From Paenibacillus caseinilyticus (lineage in GTDB: Bacteria > Bacillota > Bacilli > Paenibacillales > NBRC-103111): DNA of 58,026 nucleotides. Below, piece after piece: positions 16,090 to 23,164 of the stretch. Under the pieces are notes generated by a model, which ran no database searches, was not told where the DNA came from, and worked only from the letters and a program-made list of their open reading frames with translations. Where the stretch lies: NCBI RefSeq assembly GCF_027533645.1, contig NZ_JAQAGY010000035.1:1-58026 (forward strand). Direction: 5' to 3'. The number at the start of each line of letters is the position of its first letter. Positions within the stretch are counted from its first letter, which is position 1. The position numbers and the translations under genes were made by a program.

Positions 16090-16179
16090 GCCTGTCCTCC
16101 TCGGCCCTTGCCCCAACGGCGAGCCTATCTTATTTATTCATTGATATGCCCCGCCGGGGCCTTCGGTATGAACCTTACG

Positions 16180-17208
16180 CTAAGCCGTGGTCTTCCCATA
16201 GAGATGGGCCGCCTCCGTTACCATCTGCTGAATCGGCAGATGATAGGGGCATTGCTGTTCGCAGAGCGGCTTCTCCCGGCATGGCTCGTGATCCGCACAG
16301 GAGACGATGGGCTCCCGCTGCTTCTCGTAGAAATCGCTGCCCTTCGGCAGCAGGCCGAGCGTCCGCCGGATCTGGCTTGAGATCATGACATCCGGAATCT
16401 TCACGTCGACCGGACAGGAGCAGTAGTTGCAGCGCCGGCAGTTATGGCTGCCGAGCTCCCTTGCCAGCGCTTCCAGCTCGGTCTTCTCTTCCTCCGCTAT
16501 CTCGGCTTCCATCGCTGCGATGTTCTCTTGCACCTCAGCCACGGAGACCATGCCCGATATCGTCGTATGCACATCCTGGCTGTACGGATACCGGATGGCT
16601 TTCGATACAGGCTGTACGAACCCGCCCGAGAGCGGTTTCATCGCAGTTTTGCCCATATTCAGCCGGGTCAGCTCCGGGATCAGTTCGTCCAGCGCGAACG
16701 GTTGGACGAGACTGAGATGGAACAGCACTTGATCGAACTGTCCCTTCGCGATCCACTTGGCGAGCAGCTCCGGCCGGTGCCCGGTCAACCCGATGAACCG
16801 TACATGACCCCGTCGCTTCATCTCCAGGGCAGCCTGATAGGCCCCGTTTTCACCCATCGCCGCTTTAAAATCCTGAACCGTATTGACGTAGTGAATCTGC
16901 AGAAGATCGATGACATCGGTTCTCATCCGGGTCAAACTGCGCTCGATCTCCTCCAGCGCTCCCGCATAATCGCGCTTCGCCGTCTTCGTGGCCAAAAAAT
17001 ATTCGGAACGGCGGTGCGAGATGCACTCGCCAATAATTTCTTCGCTGTTGCGGTATCCTGCTGCAGTGTCGATATAGGTAATTCCGTGATCCAGCGCATA
17101 ATTCAAGGTCTCCCGCGCCTGCTCCAGCGGCACGCCGGGAAGATTCATCGCCCCGAACCCCAGGGAAGACACACGGCAGCCTGTACTGCCGAAGATCGTA
17201 TAACGCAT
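16180..17208 (-). CDS. Aldo/keto reductase with C-terminal ferredoxin-like cysteines
   Basis: A 342-residue protein. The first ~260 residues are an NADPH aldo/keto reductase barrel with the catalytic tetrad visible: Asp and Tyr in DTAAGYRNSEE, Lys in TKTAKRD, His in LLQIHYVN. The last ~90 residues carry two cysteine groups, CRRCNYCSCP and CREKPLCEQQCPY, resembling a 4Fe-4S binding extension found in one aldo/keto reductase subfamily. The substrate is unknown. ATG 17208 follows AAGGAGCG by ten bases; 19 codons upstream are not needed. It lies 90 bases before the aminopeptidase gene and may be in one transcript with it. Confidence 0.87.
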   Translation of the reverse strand: MRYTIFGSTGCRVSSLGFGAMNLPGVPLEQARETLNYALDHGITYIDTAAGYRNSEEIIGECISHRRSEYFLATKTAKRDYAGALEEIERSLTRMRTDVIDLLQIHYVNTVQDFKAAMGENGAYQAALEMKRRGHVRFIGLTGHRPELLAKWIAKGQFDQVLFHLSLVQPFALDELIPELTRLNMGKTAMKPLSGGFVQPVSKAIRYPYSQDVHTTISGMVSVAEVQENIAAMEAEIAEEEKTELEALARELGSHNCRRCNYCSCPVDVKIPDVMISSQIRRTLGLLPKGSDFYEKQREPIVSCADHEPCREKPLCEQQCPYHLPIQQMVTEAAHLYGKTTA

Positions 17209-17374
17209 CGTAGACAACGCTCCTTTTTTCTCCACATGCATGTGCTCGTGCACTCTTGTGACCATTATAGTCCAATCCCTGCCAAAAAAACAGACGGTGC
17301 CCCGCTCATCTGCCCCTATCCCGCGCGCTGCAAACGAGCCTGCTGGAAGCGGGAAGAAGCAAGGCTTGCGCCCG

Positions 17375-17947
17375 TTATTCCCGGGGTGCGCCGCCTTCGC
17401 CCGCAGCCTCGGCTTTCTTCCGGGCCCGGAACCGGCGCACCTTCATAAGATTGCCGCACAATTTATCGTCGCAATACCGCTTGGACCGGTTGCGCGTATC
17501 GTCATAATAGATCCAGCGGCAGTCCCGGTTCTCGCAGATTCGGATCCGCGTGGGATCGCCGTCTGCCAGGATGCCGGCGAAGGAAGCCGCCGTCTCGGCC
17601 ATCACGGAGACCCAGGACCGGCTCGGCGTCTCGTGCTCCAGGCGGTACGCTTCCCCGCTCCGGACAAGCCGGCGCAGCACCGCCTCCTCCGCCAATACCC
17701 GGTTGAACTCATCCAGCATCCCTTCGGTAAGCGCAGCTCCCGAGACCAGACACCGCACCATCTCCTGCATAAGGCGGCGCAGCCCCTTCAGCGCTTCAAG
17801 CTCTTCCTTGTCCGGCGGCCCTCCGGCCTCCAGCTTGTGCTCGTCCAGCCACTCCCGGATCCATTCGTACTTCTCCAGCCGGTCTTCACTTCGGCCGCTG
17901 CCCCGCCAATCATGCCATTCGCTGTTCAAAAAATCGTCCCATATCAT
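17375..17947 (-). CDS. CGNR zinc-finger (ABATE-domain) protein
   Basis: A 190-residue protein with an N-terminal helical ABATE-like region and a C-terminal zinc finger: CENRDCRWIYYDDTRNRSK then RYCDDKLCGNLMKVRRFRARKK. The four cysteines and the C-G-N motif give the family its name. CGNR proteins are regarded as DNA-binding regulators, possibly stress-related. The gene is divergent from the DinB gene, with an inverted repeat ACCAGTTA...TAACTGGT in the shared region, so it may control that neighbour. The ribosome binding site is weak (AAGGTT close to ATG). Confidence 0.82.
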   Translation of the reverse strand: MIWDDFLNSEWHDWRGSGRSEDRLEKYEWIREWLDEHKLEAGGPPDKEELEALKGLRRLMQEMVRCLVSGAALTEGMLDEFNRVLAEEAVLRRLVRSGEAYRLEHETPSRSWVSVMAETAASFAGILADGDPTRIRICENRDCRWIYYDDTRNRSKRYCDDKLCGNLMKVRRFRARKKAEAAGEGGAPRE

Positions 17948-18022
17948 AACCTTCGACCCCGCTTGCCCTTCATGATGTACCGCTGTCTATTTTTACTATT
18001 GTAACAATCAAATCAGACCAAT

Positions 18023-18093
18023 ACCAGTTACTTGCATGATTTTCCAGGGTGTGCTACACTAATTTTGTAACGTTCATTAACATTATAACTGGT
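18023..18093. promoter_or_regulatory. Inverted repeat flanking the DinB gene promoter
   Basis: ACCAGTTA (18023-18030) and TAACTGGT (18086-18093) are exact inverted copies. Between them is a weak promoter, TTGCAT (18032-18037), 17 bases, TACACT (18055-18060). The placement suggests a regulator that binds or loops across the promoter. Confidence 0.35.
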
Positions 18094-18165
18094 TACATCA
18101 ACACAAGGAGAATCCGCTCACACCACACAATCCAATCCCTTTAGGGCCAAGGAGGCTGCACGCTC

Positions 18166-18657
18166 ATGAACAAGACCGACCTGCTGCTGCACGGATGGGA
18201 CCACTGTCTGGACCGGGAGGACTGGTATCCTCCCCTGCGCGACGTGCTGAAGGACCTGACGGAGGAAGAAGCATCGTGGCGTCCCGAAGGCGCCGCGGCC
18301 AATACGATCCGCGAGAATCTCGAACACCTGCTGTTCTATAAAGAACGCCTCTTGAAACGCCTGACCGGCGAAGAGACCAAGAACCCGGAGGGTGTGACGA
18401 ATGACGATACCTTCGAGCCACGGGGCACGGAAGGAGGCTCCTGGCAAACCACTTTCGCCAAGCTGCAAGCCGTGCACGCTTCCATCCGTCAAGAGCTGGC
18501 GGTGCTGTCGGACGAAGAGTGGGAGAACCGGACGCCGGACAAAGAGCTGGACTTGTGGGTGAAGGCGCTCACGAACCATGATGCATACCATACCGGACAG
18601 ATTGTGCTCCTCCGTAAGCTTCGGGGCTCCTGGCCGGCCCGCCGATCCTTCGAATAA
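18166..18657 (+). CDS. DinB-family protein
   Basis: A 163-residue four-helix-bundle protein of the DinB/YfiT metal-binding superfamily. Histidines of the metal site are seen in LLLHGWDHCL, in the ENLEHLLFY helix and in NHDAYHTGQIVLLRK near the C-terminus, the most typical phrase of the family. Members are thiol transferases or stress-induced proteins in bacilli; no substrate can be assigned. A ribosome binding site (AAGGAGG) lies 13 bases upstream of the ATG. The gene is divergent from the CGNR gene. Confidence 0.85.
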   Translation: MNKTDLLLHGWDHCLDREDWYPPLRDVLKDLTEEEASWRPEGAAANTIRENLEHLLFYKERLLKRLTGEETKNPEGVTNDDTFEPRGTEGGSWQTTFAKLQAVHASIRQELAVLSDEEWENRTPDKELDLWVKALTNHDAYHTGQIVLLRKLRGSWPARRSFE

Positions 18658-18995
18658 CAGGCGGCGTGAGGCAACCAAGCGGGATAAGCCGGCTGCTCCG
18701 GGACTCTGCATACCCGGCTCTTCCGCTGCCGGACAACCGCCGGCTGCTCCCGGTTCTCCAGCAGGCAGACCGCCGCTCCGGCAGAACCGGACAGCCGCCG
18801 GCAGTTCCTCTATCTCCTTCCGCGCTTCCCAAGGTAGTGACTCTATGTAATCGCTTTCAAAACAAAATGCCCCTCTACACCCTTAACGGGCAGAGGGGCT
18901 TGCTTATGGCCGTGAATCCTGCTTTTATCTATCCGGTTCTTTTCCTTCCGATGGCCCGGATATCGTTTACTCCGGCCGGTCCTTCCGGATCCGGA
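18658..18995. other. Convergent intergenic region
   Basis: GC-rich sequence between the DinB gene and rsgI. Only the terminator at 18869-18899 is recognisable. Confidence 0.4.
18869..18899 (-). terminator. Terminator of the sigI-rsgI operon
   Basis: GCCCCTCT (18869-18876) pairs with AGAGGGGC (18892-18899). On the minus strand the stem is followed by ATTTTGTTTTG. Confidence 0.8.
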
Positions 18996-20486
18996 TTAAG
19001 ATTCGTCTTTCTCCCGCTGATCTTTCTTCGGCTTTTCTTCATTTTTTTTGCTTTCTTTCTTTTCCTGCTCTTCTTTCTTCTTTTGCTCTTCCTTCTTCGT
19101 TTGCTCTTCTTCTTTCTTCTTCAGCTCATCCCGCTGTTTCTGCTCTTCTTTCTGTCTCTCGAGCTCCTTGCGGGCTTCTTCCTGCTTCTTCTTCAGCGCG
19201 TCTTCGACCTGTTCCTTGGCCTCTTCCGCCTTCTTGCGTTGCTCTTCCTGCTTCTTCTTCCACTCTTCGGAACGCTCGGCTGCTTCTTCTTTCCGGCGTT
19301 CCTCTTCCTTCTTCGCGTCTTCCTTCGACCGGCCTGCGCCATCTTTCTCTTTGTCTTTATCTTTATCGTCGCTTTTGCCGGACGTCTTGCCGGAAGAAGA
19401 TCCGGCTCCGTTCTTCGCACCGCCGTTCTTCTTCTCGTCATCCCGGCCGCTTTGGGTTTGTTTGTTTACACCAGGCACGTTCGATGAGCCGGAAGATTCC
19501 GGCTTTTTCGAATGGCTGTTGCTGCTGTTATTGCTCTTCTTCTCGTCGTCCCCGTCGTCATCCTTGTCGTTTTTACCGCCTGACGCCGGTTTCGCCGAGG
19601 TCCCGTTCTTGTTCCCGCCGGTCTGCTTTTCTTTCTGCTCCTGCAGCTTCTTGTCCAGCCTGCCCGCTTTTTCTTCCTTCACGAGCTCTTTCATCGCTTC
19701 CTTGGTCGGCAGACGGTCCTTCTTGATGACCTCCGCCACTTCCGGCTTCTCCTTGGAGATTCTCAGCACAGACTTCTCTCTGAGCTCCTGCAGCGTGACA
19801 TCCGTCCCGTTGTTTTTCGCATTGAGATATACCGTATATTTGCCGGCGGAGACTCCGTTCTTCGCTGCTTCTTCCCGGACTTCCTGCGGCGCGGCGAACG
19901 CGGCCACCTGATAAGTCTGCGTCTGGTCCGGATGCACGGCCTCGATATGCTTCGTCACCTGCTGTTTGACTTTCTCGGCAATAGCCTCATCGTTCATCGC
20001 TGGATTGGTACCGACGACGGTCGAGGCAATGACAATCTCCGCTTCACCCGTCGCCAGAGGCTTCTTCTCCGCCCTGTCGAGCAGCACATCGGTTACGTTC
20101 TCCAGCTTCTTGCCCTGGTAATCGACGTTCTCGATCAGCGCGTTGCCGTCTTCGTTCAGCCCGCGGAGCTCGAGCACGTTCTCCTCGATATCGATCCCCA
20201 TCTCAATGCTCGGGTTGATATCCATGGAGACATAGGCGACGACGTCCGGACTGCCCAGCTTGCCGCCCCAGGAAGCGAACAGCACGATACAGAAAATAAC
20301 CGCGGCCGCCATGGCCGAACGTGCAGCAGCAGACGGCGTACGCCAGCCCCCGCTTTCTTCCGCGTAGACGATCTCTTCGCCGATCTCGCAGGAGCGCTTA
20401 CGTCGCGGCACCCGGTCGAACTTGCCGTCCGGCCGCATGACGATCAGGTTTTTCTCCGTGATTTCCATCACGATCCCCTTGTTCAA
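18996..20486 (-). CDS. rsgI: Anti-sigma-I factor RsgI-like protein with long charged tail
   Basis: A 496-residue membrane-spanning anti-sigma factor. The cytoplasmic RsgI N-terminal domain is at residues 1-55 (KGIVMEITEKNLIVMRPDG). One membrane helix lies near 58-78 (AAAVIFCIVLFASWGG). The extracellular juxtamembrane domain begins YVSMDINPSIEMGI, the RsgI hallmark, and extends to about 250. From 250 on the chain is low-complexity Lys/Glu/Ser repeats, probably a long extended or coiled-coil wall-spanning tail. No carbohydrate-binding module follows, unlike the clostridial cellulose sensors. The start is TTG 20486, overlapping the sigI stop by four bases, which implies coupled synthesis. Confidence 0.9.
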   Translation of the reverse strand: MNKGIVMEITEKNLIVMRPDGKFDRVPRRKRSCEIGEEIVYAEESGGWRTPSAAARSAMAAAVIFCIVLFASWGGKLGSPDVVAYVSMDINPSIEMGIDIEENVLELRGLNEDGNALIENVDYQGKKLENVTDVLLDRAEKKPLATGEAEIVIASTVVGTNPAMNDEAIAEKVKQQVTKHIEAVHPDQTQTYQVAAFAAPQEVREEAAKNGVSAGKYTVYLNAKNNGTDVTLQELREKSVLRISKEKPEVAEVIKKDRLPTKEAMKELVKEEKAGRLDKKLQEQKEKQTGGNKNGTSAKPASGGKNDKDDDGDDEKKSNNSSNSHSKKPESSGSSNVPGVNKQTQSGRDDEKKNGGAKNGAGSSSGKTSGKSDDKDKDKEKDGAGRSKEDAKKEEERRKEEAAERSEEWKKKQEEQRKKAEEAKEQVEDALKKKQEEARKELERQKEEQKQRDELKKKEEEQTKKEEQKKKEEQEKKESKKNEEKPKKDQREKDES

Positions 20487-21286
20487 TGTGCGTCCCCCCC
20501 TTCTTCTTCCGGTTGGTCTTTGATGTGGAGATAATCTCTAAGGTACGGGAACGGCCCGTGATAGACCAGTGATACAGCGATAATGAACTTGCGGTTGCGT
20601 TCGAGCGTCTTGCGCGATACGCCGGCGATGTCGAGCAGCTCCTTGATCGGCAGCATCCGCTTGGTCAACATAAGCCGCATGAGTTCCGTATCCGACGACA
20701 GCTTCTTCGCTATGCCGAACAACGCCTGCCGCGAATCGTCGTGCTTCGGGGAAGCATCGACGAGATCCGCGAACTGGATGCCGAACTCGGTGAGTGCCCG
20801 GTTCAGGTCCATAATCTCGCCGCGGCGCTCTTCCATGCCCCGCTGCTTCTCGTACTGCTCGATCGCCTGGTGCACCTCGACCGGATTGACGACATTGTCC
20901 TCTTCGTCCTCTACATCGAAGGCGCTGTAAGGCAGCTGCTGGGAGAAGCGCTGCTCCTTGCGGACATAGTCGATCAGCCGCCGGCGCATGACCTGCTCCG
21001 CGAAGCCGAGGAAAGAGCGCCCGGCCTGCGGAGAGAATTGATTGATCGCTTCGTTGAAACCGCTGAGCGCGATGCTGAACTCATCGTCGCGCGACGGGTC
21101 CACGTAGCGTTTACAGAATCGGCTGGTTACCTTTGCAACATACGGCTGGTAATCCGTAATGAACTGGTTGCGCAGGCGCAAATCACCCTCTTGAATGCGA
21201 ATGACGATTTCCTCCGGTGTATCCGCGGGTTCCGGGTGGTGAGACTGGCGTTTTCCTAGAAATTTCTTAAATAAAACGAGCAGCAA
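20483..21286 (-). CDS. sigI: RNA polymerase sigma factor SigI
   Basis: A 267-residue sigma-70-related factor of the SigI group. Region 2 is seen as LRNQFITDYQPYVAKVTSRF, then DEFSIALSGFNEAINQFSP and FLGFAEQVMRRRLIDYVRKEQ. The C-terminal DNA-binding domain has SRKTLERNRKFIIAVSL. In Bacillus SigI serves heat and cell-wall stress. Its partner RsgI follows with a four-base overlap. TTG 21286 is chosen as start because GAGG lies eight bases before it; a GTG at 21295 overlaps that site. A SigI-type promoter lies just upstream, suggesting autoregulation. Confidence 0.9.
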   Translation of the reverse strand: MLLVLFKKFLGKRQSHHPEPADTPEEIVIRIQEGDLRLRNQFITDYQPYVAKVTSRFCKRYVDPSRDDEFSIALSGFNEAINQFSPQAGRSFLGFAEQVMRRRLIDYVRKEQRFSQQLPYSAFDVEDEEDNVVNPVEVHQAIEQYEKQRGMEERRGEIMDLNRALTEFGIQFADLVDASPKHDDSRQALFGIAKKLSSDTELMRLMLTKRMLPIKELLDIAGVSRKTLERNRKFIIAVSLVYHGPFPYLRDYLHIKDQPEEEGGDAH

Positions 21287-21310
21287 TCGTTCCACCTCAC
21301 ACTACAAATT

Positions 21311-21339
21311 TTCGCTGTCCCGGGTGCGATTACGGGGGT
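21311..21339 (-). promoter_or_regulatory. Candidate SigI-dependent promoter of sigI
   Basis: On the minus strand ACCCCC (21339-21334) is followed after 19 bases by CGAA (21314-21311). ACCCCC and CGAA are the elements described for Bacillus SigI promoters. The site is about 25 bases before the start codon. The spacing needs comparison with known sites. Confidence 0.5.
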
Positions 21340-21486
21340 CAGCGGGCAGAGGCCCGGCCAACATTTTGAGCCTGTTCTCCGGCGGGCCTCCGCCTGTGCC
21401 GGCACGCGGCGCATCCATGCAGGCATCCGGCCTGCCGTGTGCGCTGATGCGAAGAGACCGGACTTTTGCACCCAAGGTGCATGCAA

Positions 21487-21528
21487 CAAAAAAAGGTCCC
21501 CCGCCGGCCGCTTGTTCTGCAGGCGGGG
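21487..21528 (-). terminator. Terminator of the zinc-ribbon gene
   Basis: CCCCGCC and GGCGGGG (within 21498-21528) form a stem that on the minus strand is followed by ACCTTTTTTT. It separates the gene at 21679 from sigI. The rest of 21340-21678 shows no gene. Confidence 0.7.
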
Positions 21529-21678
21529 CCGCTGATTGCGCGGCACAGCACCATGAGAGCCATGAATGCGGCGGAAGCGCAGAGCGGACGGACGTGCAGG
21601 GCCGCTTGGGACCGCTGCCCGTCCGCCCCGCAGACAGGCGATCGGATGAGGACACTGATTTAGAAGTCGGACGGTAAC

Positions 21679-22107
21679 CTACGAGAGGCCCCGCATGGTT
21701 TTCTTATTCTTGAGCTTGCTGCGCCGCTGGCTCAGCACGTTCAATCGTTTCTTAAGCTGTACTTCCCACTCGGTATCCCCGATTTCCTTGGCTACGGTGA
21801 GCAGATCCAGCGCCATATCGATCTGGCTGCGGACGACATCGAACGGATCTTCGTTCTCATGGTTCACGCAATTCTCGTAGAGTTCGGACTGGTCTCTTTG
21901 ATCCACATATTCATGGAAGTCCACTTCCGGTGCTCCGTCGCCATGGGCGTACTCCGCCAGGATCTCATATTCGTTCTCCACCAGATGATGCACCTCGACA
22001 CGATGGCATACCGGGCAGAATAACAGCGGCACATTATGAATTTGGGTCCGGATGTGTTTCAATGTCCCCTTTGTTCCAAGCATGCTGGCTCCGCAGCAGA
22101 AACTCAT
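21679..22107 (-). CDS. Hypothetical protein with N-terminal cysteine cluster
   Basis: A 142-residue soluble protein. The N-terminus has CC at residues 4-5 and FCPVCHRVEVHH around 31-42, a pattern fit for a zinc ribbon. The rest is acidic and helical (LDLLTVAKEIGDTEWEVQLKKRLNVL) with a strongly basic tail (RRSKLKNKKTMRG). I do not recognise a characterised family. GGGGGC lies seven bases before the ATG. It stands alone upstream of sigI and has its own terminator. Confidence 0.72.
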   Translation of the reverse strand: MSFCCGASMLGTKGTLKHIRTQIHNVPLLFCPVCHRVEVHHLVENEYEILAEYAHGDGAPEVDFHEYVDQRDQSELYENCVNHENEDPFDVVRSQIDMALDLLTVAKEIGDTEWEVQLKKRLNVLSQRRSKLKNKKTMRGLS

Positions 22108-22642
22108 CGAAATTGCCCCCTGTTCTTGTATGGCAGGTCGCCCGAAGGAGAAGCCGACGCTTCCGCTTGGAGTCCCCTGAGTAGGTTGGATTGGTTGTTG
22201 CGAACACGGCGTGACCCGAAGTAGGGTCTGCAGCTGCCGGGGCGGCGTTTGCGCCTCATTCCCCGCTGTTCTATCGCTCTAACTACTATATCGGACAATC
22301 CTGTATGTTCTTTCAGAGGGAAACCGCGTCTAGATTCTGGATGGAGTCCCGCATAGGCAGGCACCGTCACACGTATTCGACTTCCGCCACCAAGAATCCT
22401 CTTTTTATGCCAAAAAACGGTCCAGGAAAAACCTTCCACGGGGGCCCCCTGCCCCAAGTTTCCGGGACCTCCTACCCGATATCCGCTGATTGCCCTTCCC
22501 TTCGGCCGAAGCATGAACGGCGCTCTGCCCCGCATAAATTCCCATTCTTCTGCAAATTCTGTAAGGGACCGTTATTCTTATGTAGGTGATTCTTATCGGA
22601 TGAGCCTTCCCTGGACCTCAGGGAAAGAAGGGGGGATCCCGC
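22108..22642. other. Long intergenic region upstream of the glucan cluster
   Basis: No gene is supported. A weak promoter-like pair CTGCAA (22550-22555) and TATTCT (22573-22578) with 17-base spacing could drive the DUF4912 gene. No riboswitch or operator was recognised. Confidence 0.35.
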
Positions 22643-23152
22643 TTGAACTCCATGCCTCTCTCGGGTTATGAGATACCGGGGCGCTATCATCACGACCGAA
22701 TCCAGCTGCTGACACAAGGGCCCCATACCCTCTTCACGTACTGGGAGGTCAGCAACCGCAAGCGCTGGCTCTGCTCGCAGCATTTCCAAAGCGATTACGG
22801 CGCGCTCGCCACATCCCTTCGGATCTATGACGTTACCGCCGTTTATTTTAATGGACACAATGCTCACGGATTCCGGCAGATCGAGACGATGCCCGGCGCC
22901 TCCTCTTGGTACATACATGAGGTGGAAGCCGGCACGGTCTATATCGCCGACTTCGGCATCTCCACGCCGGAGGGCCAGTTCATCCCGCTCCTGCGCTCGA
23001 ATGCGGTGATGACGCCGAGAGACCGGCCGGCCGGCTGGGGAGCCCCGCTCGTCTCCACCGTAGAGGAGGTCCGCGAACCCGGCAGAGTCCATGGGCTGCT
23101 CCGTCCCCATGACTTCGAGAATTTCAATGCTTATTCCAACTGTATGAAATGA
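22643..23152 (+). CDS. DUF4912-domain protein
   Basis: A 169-residue protein filled by one DUF4912 domain. Conserved features are LFTYWEVSNRKR, LRIYDVTAV, the strand SSWYIHEVEAGTVYIADFGI, and the closing LLRSNAVMTPRD. Function is unknown; the beta-rich fold resembles carbohydrate-binding modules, and such genes are often found beside GH57 glucan genes. It begins at TTG 22643 behind AAGGGGGG (nine bases). The next gene starts 12 bases after its stop, so it is the first gene of the glucan operon and may bind or recruit the polymer. Confidence 0.85.
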   Translation: MNSMPLSGYEIPGRYHHDRIQLLTQGPHTLFTYWEVSNRKRWLCSQHFQSDYGALATSLRIYDVTAVYFNGHNAHGFRQIETMPGASSWYIHEVEAGTVYIADFGISTPEGQFIPLLRSNAVMTPRDRPAGWGAPLVSTVEEVREPGRVHGLLRPHDFENFNAYSNCMK

Positions 23153-23164
23153 GGTCACGCGTTT

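Noticed and set aside
22104..22535. 143-residue minus-strand frame upstream of the zinc-ribbon gene
   Set aside because: Arg/Gly-rich, no ribosome binding site, and it covers probable promoter DNA.
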